Assembly (NCBI GenBank): GCA_024220505.1
Contig: JAKZZE010000035.1
Span: forward strand, 310,001-374,000
Length of the DNA: 64,000 nucleotides
Direction of reading: 5' to 3'
Origin: Rhizopus arrhizus
Lineage: Eukaryota; Mucoromycota; Mucoromycetes; Mucorales; Rhizopodaceae
The notes beneath the pieces were generated by a model. That model saw nothing but the letters and a program-made list of their open reading frames with translations. It did no database searches and was not told where the DNA came from. Position numbers and translations under genes: made by a program. Positions 12,110 to 22,286 of the stretch are shown here, in pieces. Each line of letters opens with the position of its first letter. Position 1 is the first letter of the stretch.

Positions 12110-12587
12110 TATAGGTACTTGTGATTTGAGTATAAGGTTATAGAGTAGATTTGATGTATTTAGTTGTTGTTTGAAGTGTTTCGTAAGAGAAACTTGTTAT
12201 TCTTGATATAAAGTTTAAGCGAAAGCTTGATATAGGTAGTGACCACCAGATCTTGTTTGTTAAGATCGATAAAAAGTGTGTTGTAAAATAAAAAGATAAT
12301 GTAAAAAGGGGTTCAAAGAGCTCAATGAAGAGTCTGAATATGAGATATAAGTGATTCTTTTATTGATATTGATCAGAATAAGAATAAAAATAAAAAAGGG
12401 TTTGTTGGATATTTATATAACATTTGTTGCCTTGATTCTCCTTGTTGGATTAATTTTTCCTTTAACCGAAAGTTTTCGGTCTAACGACTCAAGTCATTTT
12501 GTTGACTCAAGTCGCCAAAACGACTTGCATCGGAAGGGATTTGTACGACCCGATTGCCGTTTTCGTCACATTGTAATCTTTGTTACA
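12110..12587 (-). repeat. Solo-LTR-like repeat S3, 77 bp from tRNA-Ser
   Basis: The minus-strand 5' end is TGTAACAAAG at 12587 and the GATCTGGTGGTCACT block is at about 12245. The 3' limit is approximate. It is the repeat nearest the tRNA-Ser gene and has the same orientation as the tRNA. Confidence 0.55.
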
Positions 12588-12664
12588 ATGTGACAAAACA
12601 ATGTTGAGCAAAAATATCGCAAAACGAAAAGTATTAACAGTTCAAATGAATATTAACTAACTAT

Positions 12665-12746
12665 CGTCACCAACAGGATTTGAACCTGTGCGGGCAGAGC
12701 CCATATGATTTCTAGTCATACTCCTTAACCACTCGGACATAGTGAC
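12665..12746 (-). tRNA. tRNA-Ser(AGA)
   Basis: The 82-nt minus-strand sequence starts GTCACTATGTCCGAGTGG and folds into a 7-bp acceptor stem (GTCACTA with TGGTGAC, discriminator G). It has an anticodon loop CTAGAAA with anticodon AGA, a long class II variable arm (GGGCTCTGCCC) and a T arm with GGTTTGAATCC. Box A (TGTCCGAGTGG) and box B are intact. No CCA is encoded, as expected for a nuclear gene. The gene's own upstream flank has been pushed 5.6 kb away by the LINE that begins at its first nucleotide. Confidence 0.95.
12732..12746. repeat. Target duplication, left copy (tRNA-Ser nt 1-15)
   Basis: CTCGGACATAGTGAC is the first 15 nt of the tRNA gene in reverse complement and recurs exactly at 18342-18356; the bases on either side differ. 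Confidence 0.9.
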
Positions 12747-13103
12747 ACGTTCTTTCGTGTTTCTGATTGTTACACCAACTTTTGTCTGGCTAAACAATCA
12801 CCCGCATACACTTCTTTAAAGAAAACCTATCAATCCGTCATTAGTTCAATACATCCATCAAGAAACAACATTACTCCACTTACACCACCTTCTTCAACTC
12901 AAAACTCATCAAATAATACAGTTTCAAAGATTCAAGAAGAAACTACAATCCACAGCAAAACCAGTAACCAGGAACCTATTTCCTCCTCCTCCTACACCGC
13001 CCCTACTAAGCGCACCCTCTCCGACCGCTCACCACAACTTCAACCCTTTGATCAAGTGAGCCGTCCCAATCGCAAGGTAAAGTCACATAATATCGACTTT
13101 ATC

Positions 13104-14141
13104 ATGAATCCTAATGCTACTCTTGACTTTGGGCCCACCCAACAGCCTACTCACCAGTCTCCAGTGCTCACAGTGGACCAACCACTTGACTTTGGATTGC
13201 CTTCTTCCGTCCCGGATTGGTTCCGGCCCTTCCAAGCCAGGCTTCTTCACGTGGAGTCTTTGGTCCAAGAGAACCAACGCCTTCGAGAGGAGCTCAAGGT
13301 AGCTCAGACCCGTATTGCTGAACTTGAGGCCCCTCAAGCCCAACCACCACAACAACAGCCCAAGCCCCGCGCTGGCACTGAGGCATCAAAGTGGAAATCG
13401 ACTCCTCCTCCTCCTCAACCCACTGCTACTCCTGCCCCCTATAAGGCAGCTGCTTTAAAGGGAAAGAAAAACGCCCCTCCTGCGCACAAGCCTCCCACCA
13501 CTCGCCCTCGCAAGGTGTTGTCCACCAGACAACTTCAAGTGGTGGCACGTACATTCACTCCGGTATCCGGTACCCATGGGTACCAATACATATACCTCCC
13601 CTGCCGCTTCCGTGAGTCCATTGGTAATGCCCGTGCTAAGCTAGCCAAGCTACGCCTTGAGAACTCCCGAATTCTCCACTTGTATTACCCTACCAGCCGT
13701 GTAGTCGCCATCTTGGTTCACAATGACTACGTAGACCAGGCTTTGACTACACTCAACAAGGCAGGCATCAAGCCTCTGGAAGAGTTCAACCCTCGCGATG
13801 CTGCTAATCTTCGAGATTCCAAGTTTGCTGATCTCACAAATGACGAACGACATCTCAAGATGTGTGAGATTCACACCGCCTCTCTCCTTCGTGCCTTGGA
13901 TCGCGTACGCGTTGAAGTGCGTTCCTCAGTTGCACGTTCCTTTTTCAACAAGTCTTGGATCACCCAGGAGCAATACCAAGACTTCTTAAACAAGTCCCGC
14001 CCTCCACGTCAAGCCATCACCAAGGTCAAAACATCCTTCCTGGATGTTATTATGAATGAAGTTGATCCTCAAGACCCTCTTCCACCTATTCAAGATCAAC
14101 CTTCTCCTACTGGTGCTGGTGAACCAGCTGAAGAGATCTAA
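13104..14141 (+). CDS. LINE-Ser ORF1 protein
   Basis: The first in-frame ATG is at 13104 (MNPNATLDFG), giving 345 residues; the frame is open without any ATG from 12819. A coiled coil is visible (LLHVESLVQENQRLREELKV...IAELEA, about residues 47-76), then a Pro/Gln/Ala-rich linker. The conserved globular part that follows (YQYIYLPCRFRESIGNARAK ... RVVAILVHNDYVDQALTTLN) looks like an RNA-binding fold similar in layout to the RRM-like region of other LINE ORF1 proteins. There is no CCHC knuckle. In the family ORF1p coats the element RNA. The stop codon TAA shares its last base with the ORF2 ATG. Confidence 0.85.
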   Translation: MNPNATLDFGPTQQPTHQSPVLTVDQPLDFGLPSSVPDWFRPFQARLLHVESLVQENQRLREELKVAQTRIAELEAPQAQPPQQQPKPRAGTEASKWKSTPPPPQPTATPAPYKAAALKGKKNAPPAHKPPTTRPRKVLSTRQLQVVARTFTPVSGTHGYQYIYLPCRFRESIGNARAKLAKLRLENSRILHLYYPTSRVVAILVHNDYVDQALTTLNKAGIKPLEEFNPRDAANLRDSKFADLTNDERHLKMCEIHTASLLRALDRVRVEVRSSVARSFFNKSWITQEQYQDFLNKSRPPRQAITKVKTSFLDVIMNEVDPQDPLPPIQDQPSPTGAGEPAEEI

Positions 14142-17100
14142 TGAGTCAGGTAAATAATAATAATCATAATTTATACCCCCCTTCCTCTCCTTCGTCTATG
14201 CCAAATAATATCCTCTCTATTACCCTATGGAACACTAATGGTTGTGCTCGTCACACCATTGATGCCATTACTAACTCCATTCCTTTTACCCATCTACTGT
14301 TTCTTACCGAGACGTGGCTCTTGTCACCGTTGAGGTTTCTCACCAATTGGAAACAGTACCATACGTATGCAATACCAGTAGACAACACCTACCGTGGTGA
14401 AATGGGAATCAGTCTCTTGGTCCACCCTGATTGCCCATATGAAGTCACTCATTTTCCATCCACCTCTCCTTACGTCCTCACCTGTCAAGTCTCCAACATG
14501 CTGATTCACTGTGTTTACCTGCCACCAGCACTATCAGTCGATGAAGCTATGGAAATACTTGACAATTTACCCGTACAAACCCACCCATCACAACAAAACA
14601 CCATCATCTGCGGCGACTTTAACGCTCGACACCGTGAGATGCTTGGTGATAACCGCACCACCCGTCGTGGCACTGCTCTGAACAACTGGATCGTCGAGAA
14701 TGGTTTACGCTGTTGGAATTCTGAACTTGCGTTTGGAATACCCACGTATAATTCGCACACACGATTCAGCTCCATGACAGGCCGACATTTCCATAGTGTT
14801 ATTGACCTTTTCCTTAGCACGCAGGACCTCCACAACGCACAATTAAGAGTCCATGACGATCTTGCTCTCGGGTCTGATCATAGTCCTCTGTCTCTTTCTT
14901 GTCTTGTGCCTCCCCCTCCTCCTCCTTCAAGTCACCCTCGTCTGCTCTGGAACCTAAGTAGATTATCCGAACATGATTGTACCTATGTGCAATTAGTCAA
15001 GGATAAGCTACGACCGTTCCTTCAGTTGCTTCAAGAATATACCTCTGCAGATGGTGTCTACACCTCTGTACGTCCCGATCTTGATGCACTGACTCTTCAA
15101 TTCAATGAGATTATCCAGTCTAGTTTGGATCAGTCCATCGGTCGCAAGAGCCCTCACAGTCGCCACCATGCTTGGTTCTGGACAGCCGACCTGCAGGCCG
15201 CGTTCGACCATCGCGAGTCCTGTAGACGTGCTTGGAAAAGAGCCTCTGGTCCTAGCAAAGCTGCAAGATGGACCGACTATACTTTGGCATGCTTGCGGTA
15301 CAAGTCTGAACTTCGTCGTCGACGTCGCTTCACTTGGAAACAGTTTTGTCACAAGTTGTCATATGGTCCTCTTGCTGATACTAACTCCATTGTCAGTAGG
15401 ATTAAGCGCAATCGGGTAGTTCAACCACAATTCTCTCATCCCGAGGGTTCCCGTGTTGCTGCTTCTGTCATGGCAAGACACCTCCAACAGGTGTTCTCTG
15501 GTGTAAACCTGCCTGACACTCGTTACCCTGCCCCACTCATTCCCAATGGTCCTCATCCCATAGATGAAGCCAGCTGTCCCATAACGACCAGTACAGTACA
15601 CCATGCTTTGTTGAAACGTCTTTCGAGACGCAAAGCCCCTGGTGTCGATCACCTCCGTACTGAAATGCTGTTGCCGATCGCGGATGAGGTCATTCCAGTG
15701 ATTACTCTCCTTTTTCAACTTTGTTGGAAGTGGTCATCGGTCCCCTCGGCCTGGTGTACTGCTCAAGTAGTCCCTATCTACAAGAAAGGAGATGCCTTAG
15801 ACCCAGGTAACTATAGACCAATCTCACTCACCTCGATCATGCCCAAGCTATTCGAGTTGTGCCTGCAGCAGGAGCTGGAATCCACTGCCCCACCACTTGA
15901 TCCTGTCCAAGGTGGGTTTCGACATCATCGTAGTGCGCTCGATCAAGCCTTATGCTTGCATGAGCTGTGCCGACAACACACTATCGACCACTCCGGTGAA
16001 CCACCTGTCCTTGCCTTCTTGGACATCAAGTCGGCCTATGACACTGTTGACCGTGCTATTGTATGGCGTGCTCTTGAGACACATGTCTCTGAGCCCATGC
16101 TTGGCATCCTTCAGTGTCTATTCGATCAGGTAAGTATAGAGGTATTACTTGCTGGACACTCTTCACCTTCGTTCTGGCCTCGTACTGGTGTACTGCAAGG
16201 TTCAATCCTCTCTCCCTTCCTGTACTCTGTGTACATCAACTCTCTTCCTGCTGTCCTTCGGGATATTCGCTTGCCTGTCTCTGCACGATATTACAGTACC
16301 ATGCCCCAACGCGAGTTCGGTGGCCTCTGGATAAATTGTTTGCTGTATGCTGATGATGTCGTTTTGATTGCTGCTCCTGAGGTTATGCCAAAGTTGCTCA
16401 AGAAAGCAGAAGAACACTCTCAGTCACTCGGTTATCGGTGGAATCCTGCCAAGTGTGTCGTGCTTAACTGCCCTAGTGACCATGGAGGACGTCGAATGAA
16501 GCTCTACGGGTCACCCATACCCAAGGAATCTTCGTTCACTTATCTTGGCGTTCCTTTCAGTCCACAGGGTAAGATTGCCACTGACCATCTTATTCGTAGG
16601 AACTCAGCCTCTGCTATCTCTGCCATGCGTGCGACTCTGTTGCCAATTGGTATTAGATCAGCAAGCTTCTCTCGACTCATGGCCAGCCGTCTCTATGCTA
16701 CCTTTATTAGGCCCAAGTTTGAGTACGGTCTGTGTATATGTACCTTCCTGGTCAAGCAGTTGGCTCTATTAGAAAAGGCTCAAGACCAGTGTCTCCGTAT
16801 GGCTTTTGGTGGTCATCGTACATCATCCACCACTGTCTACAAGCATTTGGTCAACCTTCCATCCATGAAAGAACGTGCCAATATCTTGGTCTTCAAGTTC
16901 ATCCTCCGAGTCCACTTCCTCCCTGAAGATACCCTCCTCTCTCTCCTTCTGCGCTTTGTACAAGAGGCTCCTGCTCGTAGTCGTTTTCGTTGGCCGGCCT
17001 TAGTAGCGTCAAACCCACTATGGTCCAACCCAGCGTTAAATGGTGGTCATGCTTCAACAGCTAACCGCATTGCTCACTTTACCTGCGTCGCTCATGTTCG

Positions 17101-17632
17101 TCTGTGTACTGAGACTTATCGCGAGCTCAATCTAGCAGCGATATATCAAAAACCAAAGCCTCCAGTCCTTCTCTCTGCTTGCCGTCCGTACCATTGTGTA
17201 GACCCAATCCTTACATTACCGATGAGCGTCTACGATCGTAGTCGTCTTCTTAGGTGGCGTATGGGTTGGCTACCAGGTCGTCCTATCGCCTGTCGCTGTG
17301 GTCACCCACATGCATCTAGAGCACATCTGTTGAGCTGCCTTCGGGTGGCGATACGCTTAAAAGTTGCTCTCAACACTCGCCCTAATCCGCTGGATTATGT
17401 GCTGAATCAGTTGCCCCGCAAGCTTCCCGCTCGTCATTCTCCTCCTCTTCTCTCTCGCTGGTCCGCTTGGTGGCCGGTTGTTTGTACCATCTTGTTTGAA
17501 ATAGAACAAATCTGTCAACCTGATGAAGAATTTTCCCCTACAGCATCCGATACATCAGGCTCATTACTCCTAGACAAACTCAAGCCAGCTACAACTGCGC
17601 ATCTCTCCACTTTACTGTCAACTGCTGAATAA
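14141..17632 (+). CDS. LINE-Ser ORF2: endonuclease and reverse transcriptase
   Basis: The 1163-residue frame is uninterrupted. Residues about 25-250 form an apurinic-like EEP endonuclease (LWNTNG, LTETWL, IICGDFNARH near 155, GSDHSPLS near 244). The reverse transcriptase follows: RRKAPGVDHLRTEML, VVPIYKKGD, NYRPISLTS, QGGFRHHRSALDQ, AFLDIKSAYDTVD (motif A) and LLYADDVVLI (YADD at about 736-739). A C-terminal zinc motif C-x-C-x8-H-x3-C starts at about residue 1051. I see no RNase H domain. The endonuclease would make the first nick in tRNA box A and the RT would copy the RNA from that end. All key residues are present, so it could be active. Confidence 0.93.
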   Translation: MSQVNNNNHNLYPPSSPSSMPNNILSITLWNTNGCARHTIDAITNSIPFTHLLFLTETWLLSPLRFLTNWKQYHTYAIPVDNTYRGEMGISLLVHPDCPYEVTHFPSTSPYVLTCQVSNMLIHCVYLPPALSVDEAMEILDNLPVQTHPSQQNTIICGDFNARHREMLGDNRTTRRGTALNNWIVENGLRCWNSELAFGIPTYNSHTRFSSMTGRHFHSVIDLFLSTQDLHNAQLRVHDDLALGSDHSPLSLSCLVPPPPPPSSHPRLLWNLSRLSEHDCTYVQLVKDKLRPFLQLLQEYTSADGVYTSVRPDLDALTLQFNEIIQSSLDQSIGRKSPHSRHHAWFWTADLQAAFDHRESCRRAWKRASGPSKAARWTDYTLACLRYKSELRRRRRFTWKQFCHKLSYGPLADTNSIVSRIKRNRVVQPQFSHPEGSRVAASVMARHLQQVFSGVNLPDTRYPAPLIPNGPHPIDEASCPITTSTVHHALLKRLSRRKAPGVDHLRTEMLLPIADEVIPVITLLFQLCWKWSSVPSAWCTAQVVPIYKKGDALDPGNYRPISLTSIMPKLFELCLQQELESTAPPLDPVQGGFRHHRSALDQALCLHELCRQHTIDHSGEPPVLAFLDIKSAYDTVDRAIVWRALETHVSEPMLGILQCLFDQVSIEVLLAGHSSPSFWPRTGVLQGSILSPFLYSVYINSLPAVLRDIRLPVSARYYSTMPQREFGGLWINCLLYADDVVLIAAPEVMPKLLKKAEEHSQSLGYRWNPAKCVVLNCPSDHGGRRMKLYGSPIPKESSFTYLGVPFSPQGKIATDHLIRRNSASAISAMRATLLPIGIRSASFSRLMASRLYATFIRPKFEYGLCICTFLVKQLALLEKAQDQCLRMAFGGHRTSSTTVYKHLVNLPSMKERANILVFKFILRVHFLPEDTLLSLLLRFVQEAPARSRFRWPALVASNPLWSNPALNGGHASTANRIAHFTCVAHVRLCTETYRELNLAAIYQKPKPPVLLSACRPYHCVDPILTLPMSVYDRSRLLRWRMGWLPGRPIACRCGHPHASRAHLLSCLRVAIRLKVALNTRPNPLDYVLNQLPRKLPARHSPPLLSRWSAWWPVVCTILFEIEQICQPDEEFSPTASDTSGSLLLDKLKPATTAHLSTLLSTAE

Positions 17633-17659
17633 TTCCTTGCTGTTTACTTATAGACTACA

Positions 17660-17690
<31 letters not shown>

Positions 17691-18341
17691 ACAAAACAAA
17701 AACTAAAAAAAAAAAAAAAAAAAAAACAAACAAAAAAAACAAAAACTAGAAAAGAAAAACATAGCTTTTACTACCTCACGCCATTTGGCTTTCTTTAACT
17801 CCGCCCAGTCCCTGACTGTTGGCTCTACTTTTACCTGTTCAAAATAGAAAAAAAAAAAAAAAAAAAAAAAACATTCTTTATATATTATCTAATTCTCTGT
17901 ACACACAATTGTAGCTATTAACCTCCTATTTAATAGCTCTCAAAATCTACTTTACCAGCTGCTATAGCATTCTTGCTCCTTTTGGACATCCATCTTGGCC
18001 TTTGTGCCTCCATATATCTTTCTTTACTGGTTTCGGCCCTACCAATTGATCTATCATCTGCCAGTACCATCTGTGCCCCTCAATCCAACCTCCTATCGCG
18101 CTTTGTCGCACTTCACTCTTGCTCTCTTGGTCTCTGTTGCCCCCTCCACCTCTTGTCATACAAGCTATCCATGTCGATCACCTCTTTCAAGATCCGATTC
18201 CTGCGAACCTCTTACACCTTTTTTCAGTTCTACTGTTTTTTATTACAATTTCATATTACACATGTAATAACCACTCCAAGGCGAGGCACTATGCTCACAC
18301 TAGCGACGCCTCCATGCCTTTTAATAAAGAAAATCTTTTAT

Positions 18342-18356
18342 CTCGGACATAGTGAC
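18342..18356. repeat. Target duplication, right copy (orphan tRNA-Ser head)
   Basis: CTCGGACATAGTGAC repeats 12732-12746 exactly. What follows (GCTTTCTTTCTGTC) is presumably the original upstream flank of the tRNA-Ser gene. Confidence 0.9.
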
Positions 18357-19227
18357 GCTTTCTTTCTGTCAAGACTTTTCGAGATGAAACCCAACCAACC
18401 AGCGGGATGTCAAATCATCTAATAGAAGTTGAATATAACCTTCCGTTCAGACACCGACGGAACAAGCGAAAGTTCAAACCAACAATACCAAATCGGGAAA
18501 GGAAAAAGGCTCGTCTGTATCAACTGTACCTTAGGCATAAGCAAAGAATGCAAAAATTAAAGAATGAACTATATCCCTTAGACAATATTTGAATATCCAT
18601 GTGTATAAATAGCATTCACACTTTCATTAAATAAAGAATCATCTTTTAATAATTTTATTATTTTTGTGATTAAGTCAAAGTCTTGAAGAATTAGTTGACT
18701 TACCTTATACCTATCCTCGTCTACATTTGTCTGTTGGTGCTCTACACATTTCTTGATATGTGCTATGTTGGCCAGGGCCGCCTCTTTTTCTCAAATGAAA
18801 CACTGAAACGTCCGGGTGACGTAGACCGGAATAGACTTGGGTATGGGTCGGACAGTTATTTGACCCTGAGTGCTGGTCGTGCTGAGACTGAAATGATGGT
18901 GGAAGTTAAGGGTTCTCAAAAGGGTCCTTATCCTAATGCTTGATCAATCGATATTCAAGATGTTAATGGTGGCCTTATGTATTTTTTGAATAATAATGGT
19001 GGTCCCATTTAAATTGTAGAAGTATAACGGAGTGGCTAGCAGCCAATGAAAAGTATAAAAGGACTACAAGCTTTTATTGAATAAACAAGATACAGTCTTC
19101 TCTTTATTTTTTTACTTTATTCTTTTTACACTTTACGCCTTTAAAGTCAATACTAGTTCTCTTTTTCCTGGTCACTGTTTTAAATTTCAAGCTATTCAAG
19201 GTAAAGCATAATCAGGGGAAAAGCATA
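18357..19227 (+). other. Original tRNA-Ser upstream flank with retroelement debris
   Basis: A short very basic frame at 18407-18592 (starting MSNHLIEVEY, with RHRRNKRKFKPTIPNRERKK) looks like a C-terminal tail of a larger protein. It is followed by TATAAATAG and AATAAAG signals near 18605-18640. A second fragment at about 18770-18943 reads GRLFFSNETLKRPGD and ends at TGA. Near 19059 TATAAAAGG and, 30 bp on, AATAAAC suggest an LTR. I read this as degraded LTR-retrotransposon sequence; none of it is a complete gene. Confidence 0.3.
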
Positions 19228-19630
19228 TACAGTGGGTCAAAAAACTGCACCAACCTAACCTAATTGTTCGGAAATAAGAGCATAGGTCTGTCAGTTTTAC
19301 AGCAAACATTATGAAACTTGAACCAAACAAAGTTAATACTATTATGATTTATTGACAAAAATTTCAAAGTCAGAAGCTGAGTATACACTTAAAGCGAGCC
19401 CAGAAAAAAGCGGAGGTCGGTTGGTGCAGTTTTTTGACTTTTAAAATAAAAGTGGGTTTGACACTATATGCCCGAACTGAGGCCATTCCGGCAGATATAA
19501 ATTAGTCTGTGAAGTATGTAGTCACACTGGGGATCTTAAAATAAACTTTTTTGCAATTATTTTCCTTTTTTTTTCTTTCCTACTTTACCCAAACGCATCA
19601 TACATCGCCAGTGTCTATCCATCATTAGAA

Positions 19631-22286
19631 ATGCCCAAAACGGTTCCATTCGATGTTCAAAACAGTATCAAACCACTATTGGAAGATAGCGTTGACCCCA
19701 CAGTCATTGGGAAACGAGTTTGAGTGCATAGAAATACCATTAATAGGTATGCAAATACAGTAGCGGACAAAACTGGTGCACAAAAATTAAAAACAACATT
19801 GTATCTCCGCCATATGTCTGCGACTTTTGTGGCATATACCATCTGAAAGACAGTCCAAAATATACATTATGTTATGTAAACCGGAACTGTACCGGACATC
19901 CCCCAGGCATAAGGTCATTTTTAGTGATTTTTTGCATATTTCAATTTTCGCCAAAAATGTGGTGCTTGTCTAGCCTTCTTTCAATTTTCCCCATATCTTT
20001 CCCGTTTGCTTTCAGATTTCACCGCATATTAGTGAATTTTAGTAGCTCTTAAAAAATATATAAAACCATAGTTATTTTGTATTTCCCATTGAATCCCCCC
20101 TTTTGTTTTTACCATATTCACTATAACAAAGTACTAGCCTTATATGTTTAAGAAAATAAGCAACTGTAAAAACGAAACTCTGAGATCTCGAATACACTTA
20201 GTTCGTACGACAACAGATATTTCTAGAATAACAAGAATCTCTAAATGGACAATCAACAGGAGAAAGAGGGAAGAAAGAAACTTAATGTCTTGTGATCATG
20301 AAGGTCTCCCGCTTTTAGTCTGAAAAGTTACTAGCTCAATCACCAACCTAAAGCTTGGACAAGGTCCGTTACACACAGTTTCTGATGCTCAGCACATTTT
20401 GAGGACCTTAAGTTACAGTATTAGCAAATTGTCAGTCTGAAGGCACTGTAGGAAGCTAGATTTTGAGTCTGGAAGTAAGGAATCGAAGAATTTCATCAGC
20501 TGTATTAGCCGGAAAAAGCGATGAATGTGGTATCACGACAAGCCATTGTATACAATAGAGGGCTGGAAGTCTGCTATCTTTAGCAATGAAACAAATATGA
20601 ACATTATGGATGCAGATAGCATACACTAATATTGAAAGCAAGTCGAGCAACCTGAGCGATTTTTTCACGATGATCAAACAATGAAGCATGCTGGCTGCTC
20701 TGTTATGTTTTAAGGCTGTATTAGATATTGAGGACCGGAATATGTGTGTCAAGTATACGATGGTATAATGAACTCATAAATATACACATATATTTCGCTT
20801 ACTTCATACCACAAAGGCCTAGTGTATAGTGGTCTAAAACGTCGTAATCTCTCGTTTCAGTATGACAATGACACAAGGCACAAGTCGACGCATGTCACAA
20901 ACTCAATATTTGATAACAGCGCTTCTGTGCTACAAGTTTAGCCGCCACTAATCCCGGCCTAAGTCCGCTTAAGCATGCCAGGTGGCAATTGATGGCAAAG
21001 GTATGATGATACGACACTAGATCAAAAAGGGTCGATGATCTTTGGAAAAGAGTAGTTAAAGAGTCCGGGTTCTTTTATTGAAAATGATATACACGCATAT
21101 TATTAGCATATGCAAAGAAGAACATCCGATGATATCAAGAGATGAGATGATTATATAAAGTCTAAGGTCTTAGCCACTTTTGCGGTTTTTAGAAAATATA
21201 AAATTTTATAAATTTAAAGCACGCTTATCGCTCAGTTTTAACAATGTCATGCTTAGAACATACATAAATTACAATGACTAGTATATCCTCCTTCTAGTAC
21301 AGTTTCATGACTATTGCAATTACCATGAGCAGGTAATGGTAGTTAAAAGCTGAAAAAAAGTTTTGTGCACCAGTTTTGTCCGCTACTGTAACTGGATACA
21401 TAATAGAACACGTAAAAGCGGAGATAAATCGAGCATTGTGGCAAAATCAACGCGTCGATACATCAAGAGACAAGTACTCACGGGTTACTGGAAGACTGCC
21501 AAGGATGTTCAAATGAAGTTGGAGGAGCTTGGACACCCTATGTCGTATCAATCGGCCATTAATGTTTTACATTCAGTTGAAATTTATGCTGAGATCAAAA
21601 AGAAGAAGCCATTATTGACTGAAAAGCATAAGAAGGCTCGATTGACATGGGCAAAAAAGCATCAATACTGGACAGTACATGATTGGCGACGTGTGATATT
21701 TTCTGGTGAGACCAAAATTAACATTTGGGGCTCTGATGGTTGCAAATATTATTGGAAGAAAAAATGCGATCGTTTATAGCCCCACCATATCGACGTTACT
21801 GTGAAGCATGGAGGCGGCGGTCTCATGTTATGGGGTTGTATAACCAGCGCAGGACCTGGATACGCATGTCAGGTCTATGATGGTACCATGAATTCAGAGC
21901 TATACCAAGAAATTCTTGCTACAAGTCTGAAGGACACCATGAAGTACTATGGTCTGAATTGGAAACCATCGGTATTTCAGCACGAAAATGATCGTAAACA
22001 TCGATCAAAGTTCACAACGCAATGAATGAAAGATAGGGGCATGGTTTACATTGACGATTGACCATCACAAAGTCCAGATCTTAATCCTGTTGAACATGTA
22101 TGGCATCATTTGAAGTTAAAGCTGAGCATGTATGATAATAGGGCGACCAGCATCCATGAACTGCGGGAAAGAGTCGAAAATGAATGGAATTCGTTTACTA
22201 AGAAACAATGCATCAAATATATAGACAATTTGCCCGCCAGAATACAAGCAGTATTAGCAGAAAAGGGTGGATCCACTCGATTTTAA
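19631..22286 (+). pseudogene. Element E transposase, decayed and split by A2
   Basis: The frame begins MPKTVPFDVQNSIKPLLEDS at 19631, meets a stop in GKRV*VHRNT, and is cut at 19757 by A2. It resumes at 21391 with the HTH/linker part (RRYIKRQVLTGYWKTAKDVQ) and the catalytic core. There are further stops at about 21777, 22024 and 22061. The first catalytic aspartate is changed (IFSGETK instead of SDETK), and the second block reads QHENDRKH instead of QQDNDPKH. The third block SPDLNPVEHVW is kept. The protein cannot work. Confidence 0.9.
19758..21388 (+). mobile_element. Tc1/mariner element A, copy 2, inside element E
   Basis: The ends and TA flanks (19756-19757, 21389-21390) are as in A1. The 1631-bp body matches A1 and A3 with scattered substitutions and carries the same wrecked transposase. 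It is inserted in the transposase frame of E. Confidence 0.92.

Larger units (their letters stand above)
12747..18341 (+). mobile_element. Full-length LINE in tRNA-Ser gene (LINE-Ser)
   Basis: This non-LTR retrotransposon is bounded by the 15-bp duplication of the tRNA-Ser 5' end. It has a 5' leader, ORF1, ORF2 overlapping by TAATG, and a 3' region of about 700 bp with several long A runs (17659-17683, 17707-17726, 17848-17870). It ends TTAATAAAGAAAATC...TTTTAT without a terminal poly-A tail. It is visibly richer in G+C than the flanks. The first bases (ACGTTCTTTCG) resemble those of the LINEs at tRNA-Pro (ACTTTTCTTTCG), so these are related families of the same design. Confidence 0.92.

Noticed and set aside
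11550..12587. Repeated GTGACCACCAGATCTTG motif considered as a CRISPR-like array or a structured RNA
   Set aside because: Spacing is hundreds of bases and irregular, and the motif sits at a fixed place in units with LTR-like ends, a TATA box and AATAAA; solo LTRs explain it better.
14324..17028. Many short frames on both strands across the LINE at 12747-18341, and similar ones across 56716-60166 and 61744-63881
   Set aside because: They are shadows of ORF2 caused by its G+C-rich, codon-biased sequence; the same frames appear in copies A and B at a constant offset.
17659..17870. Long A runs considered as the poly-A tail and 3' end of the LINE
   Set aside because: The matching target duplication lies 500 bp further on at 18342, so the runs are internal to the 3' region.
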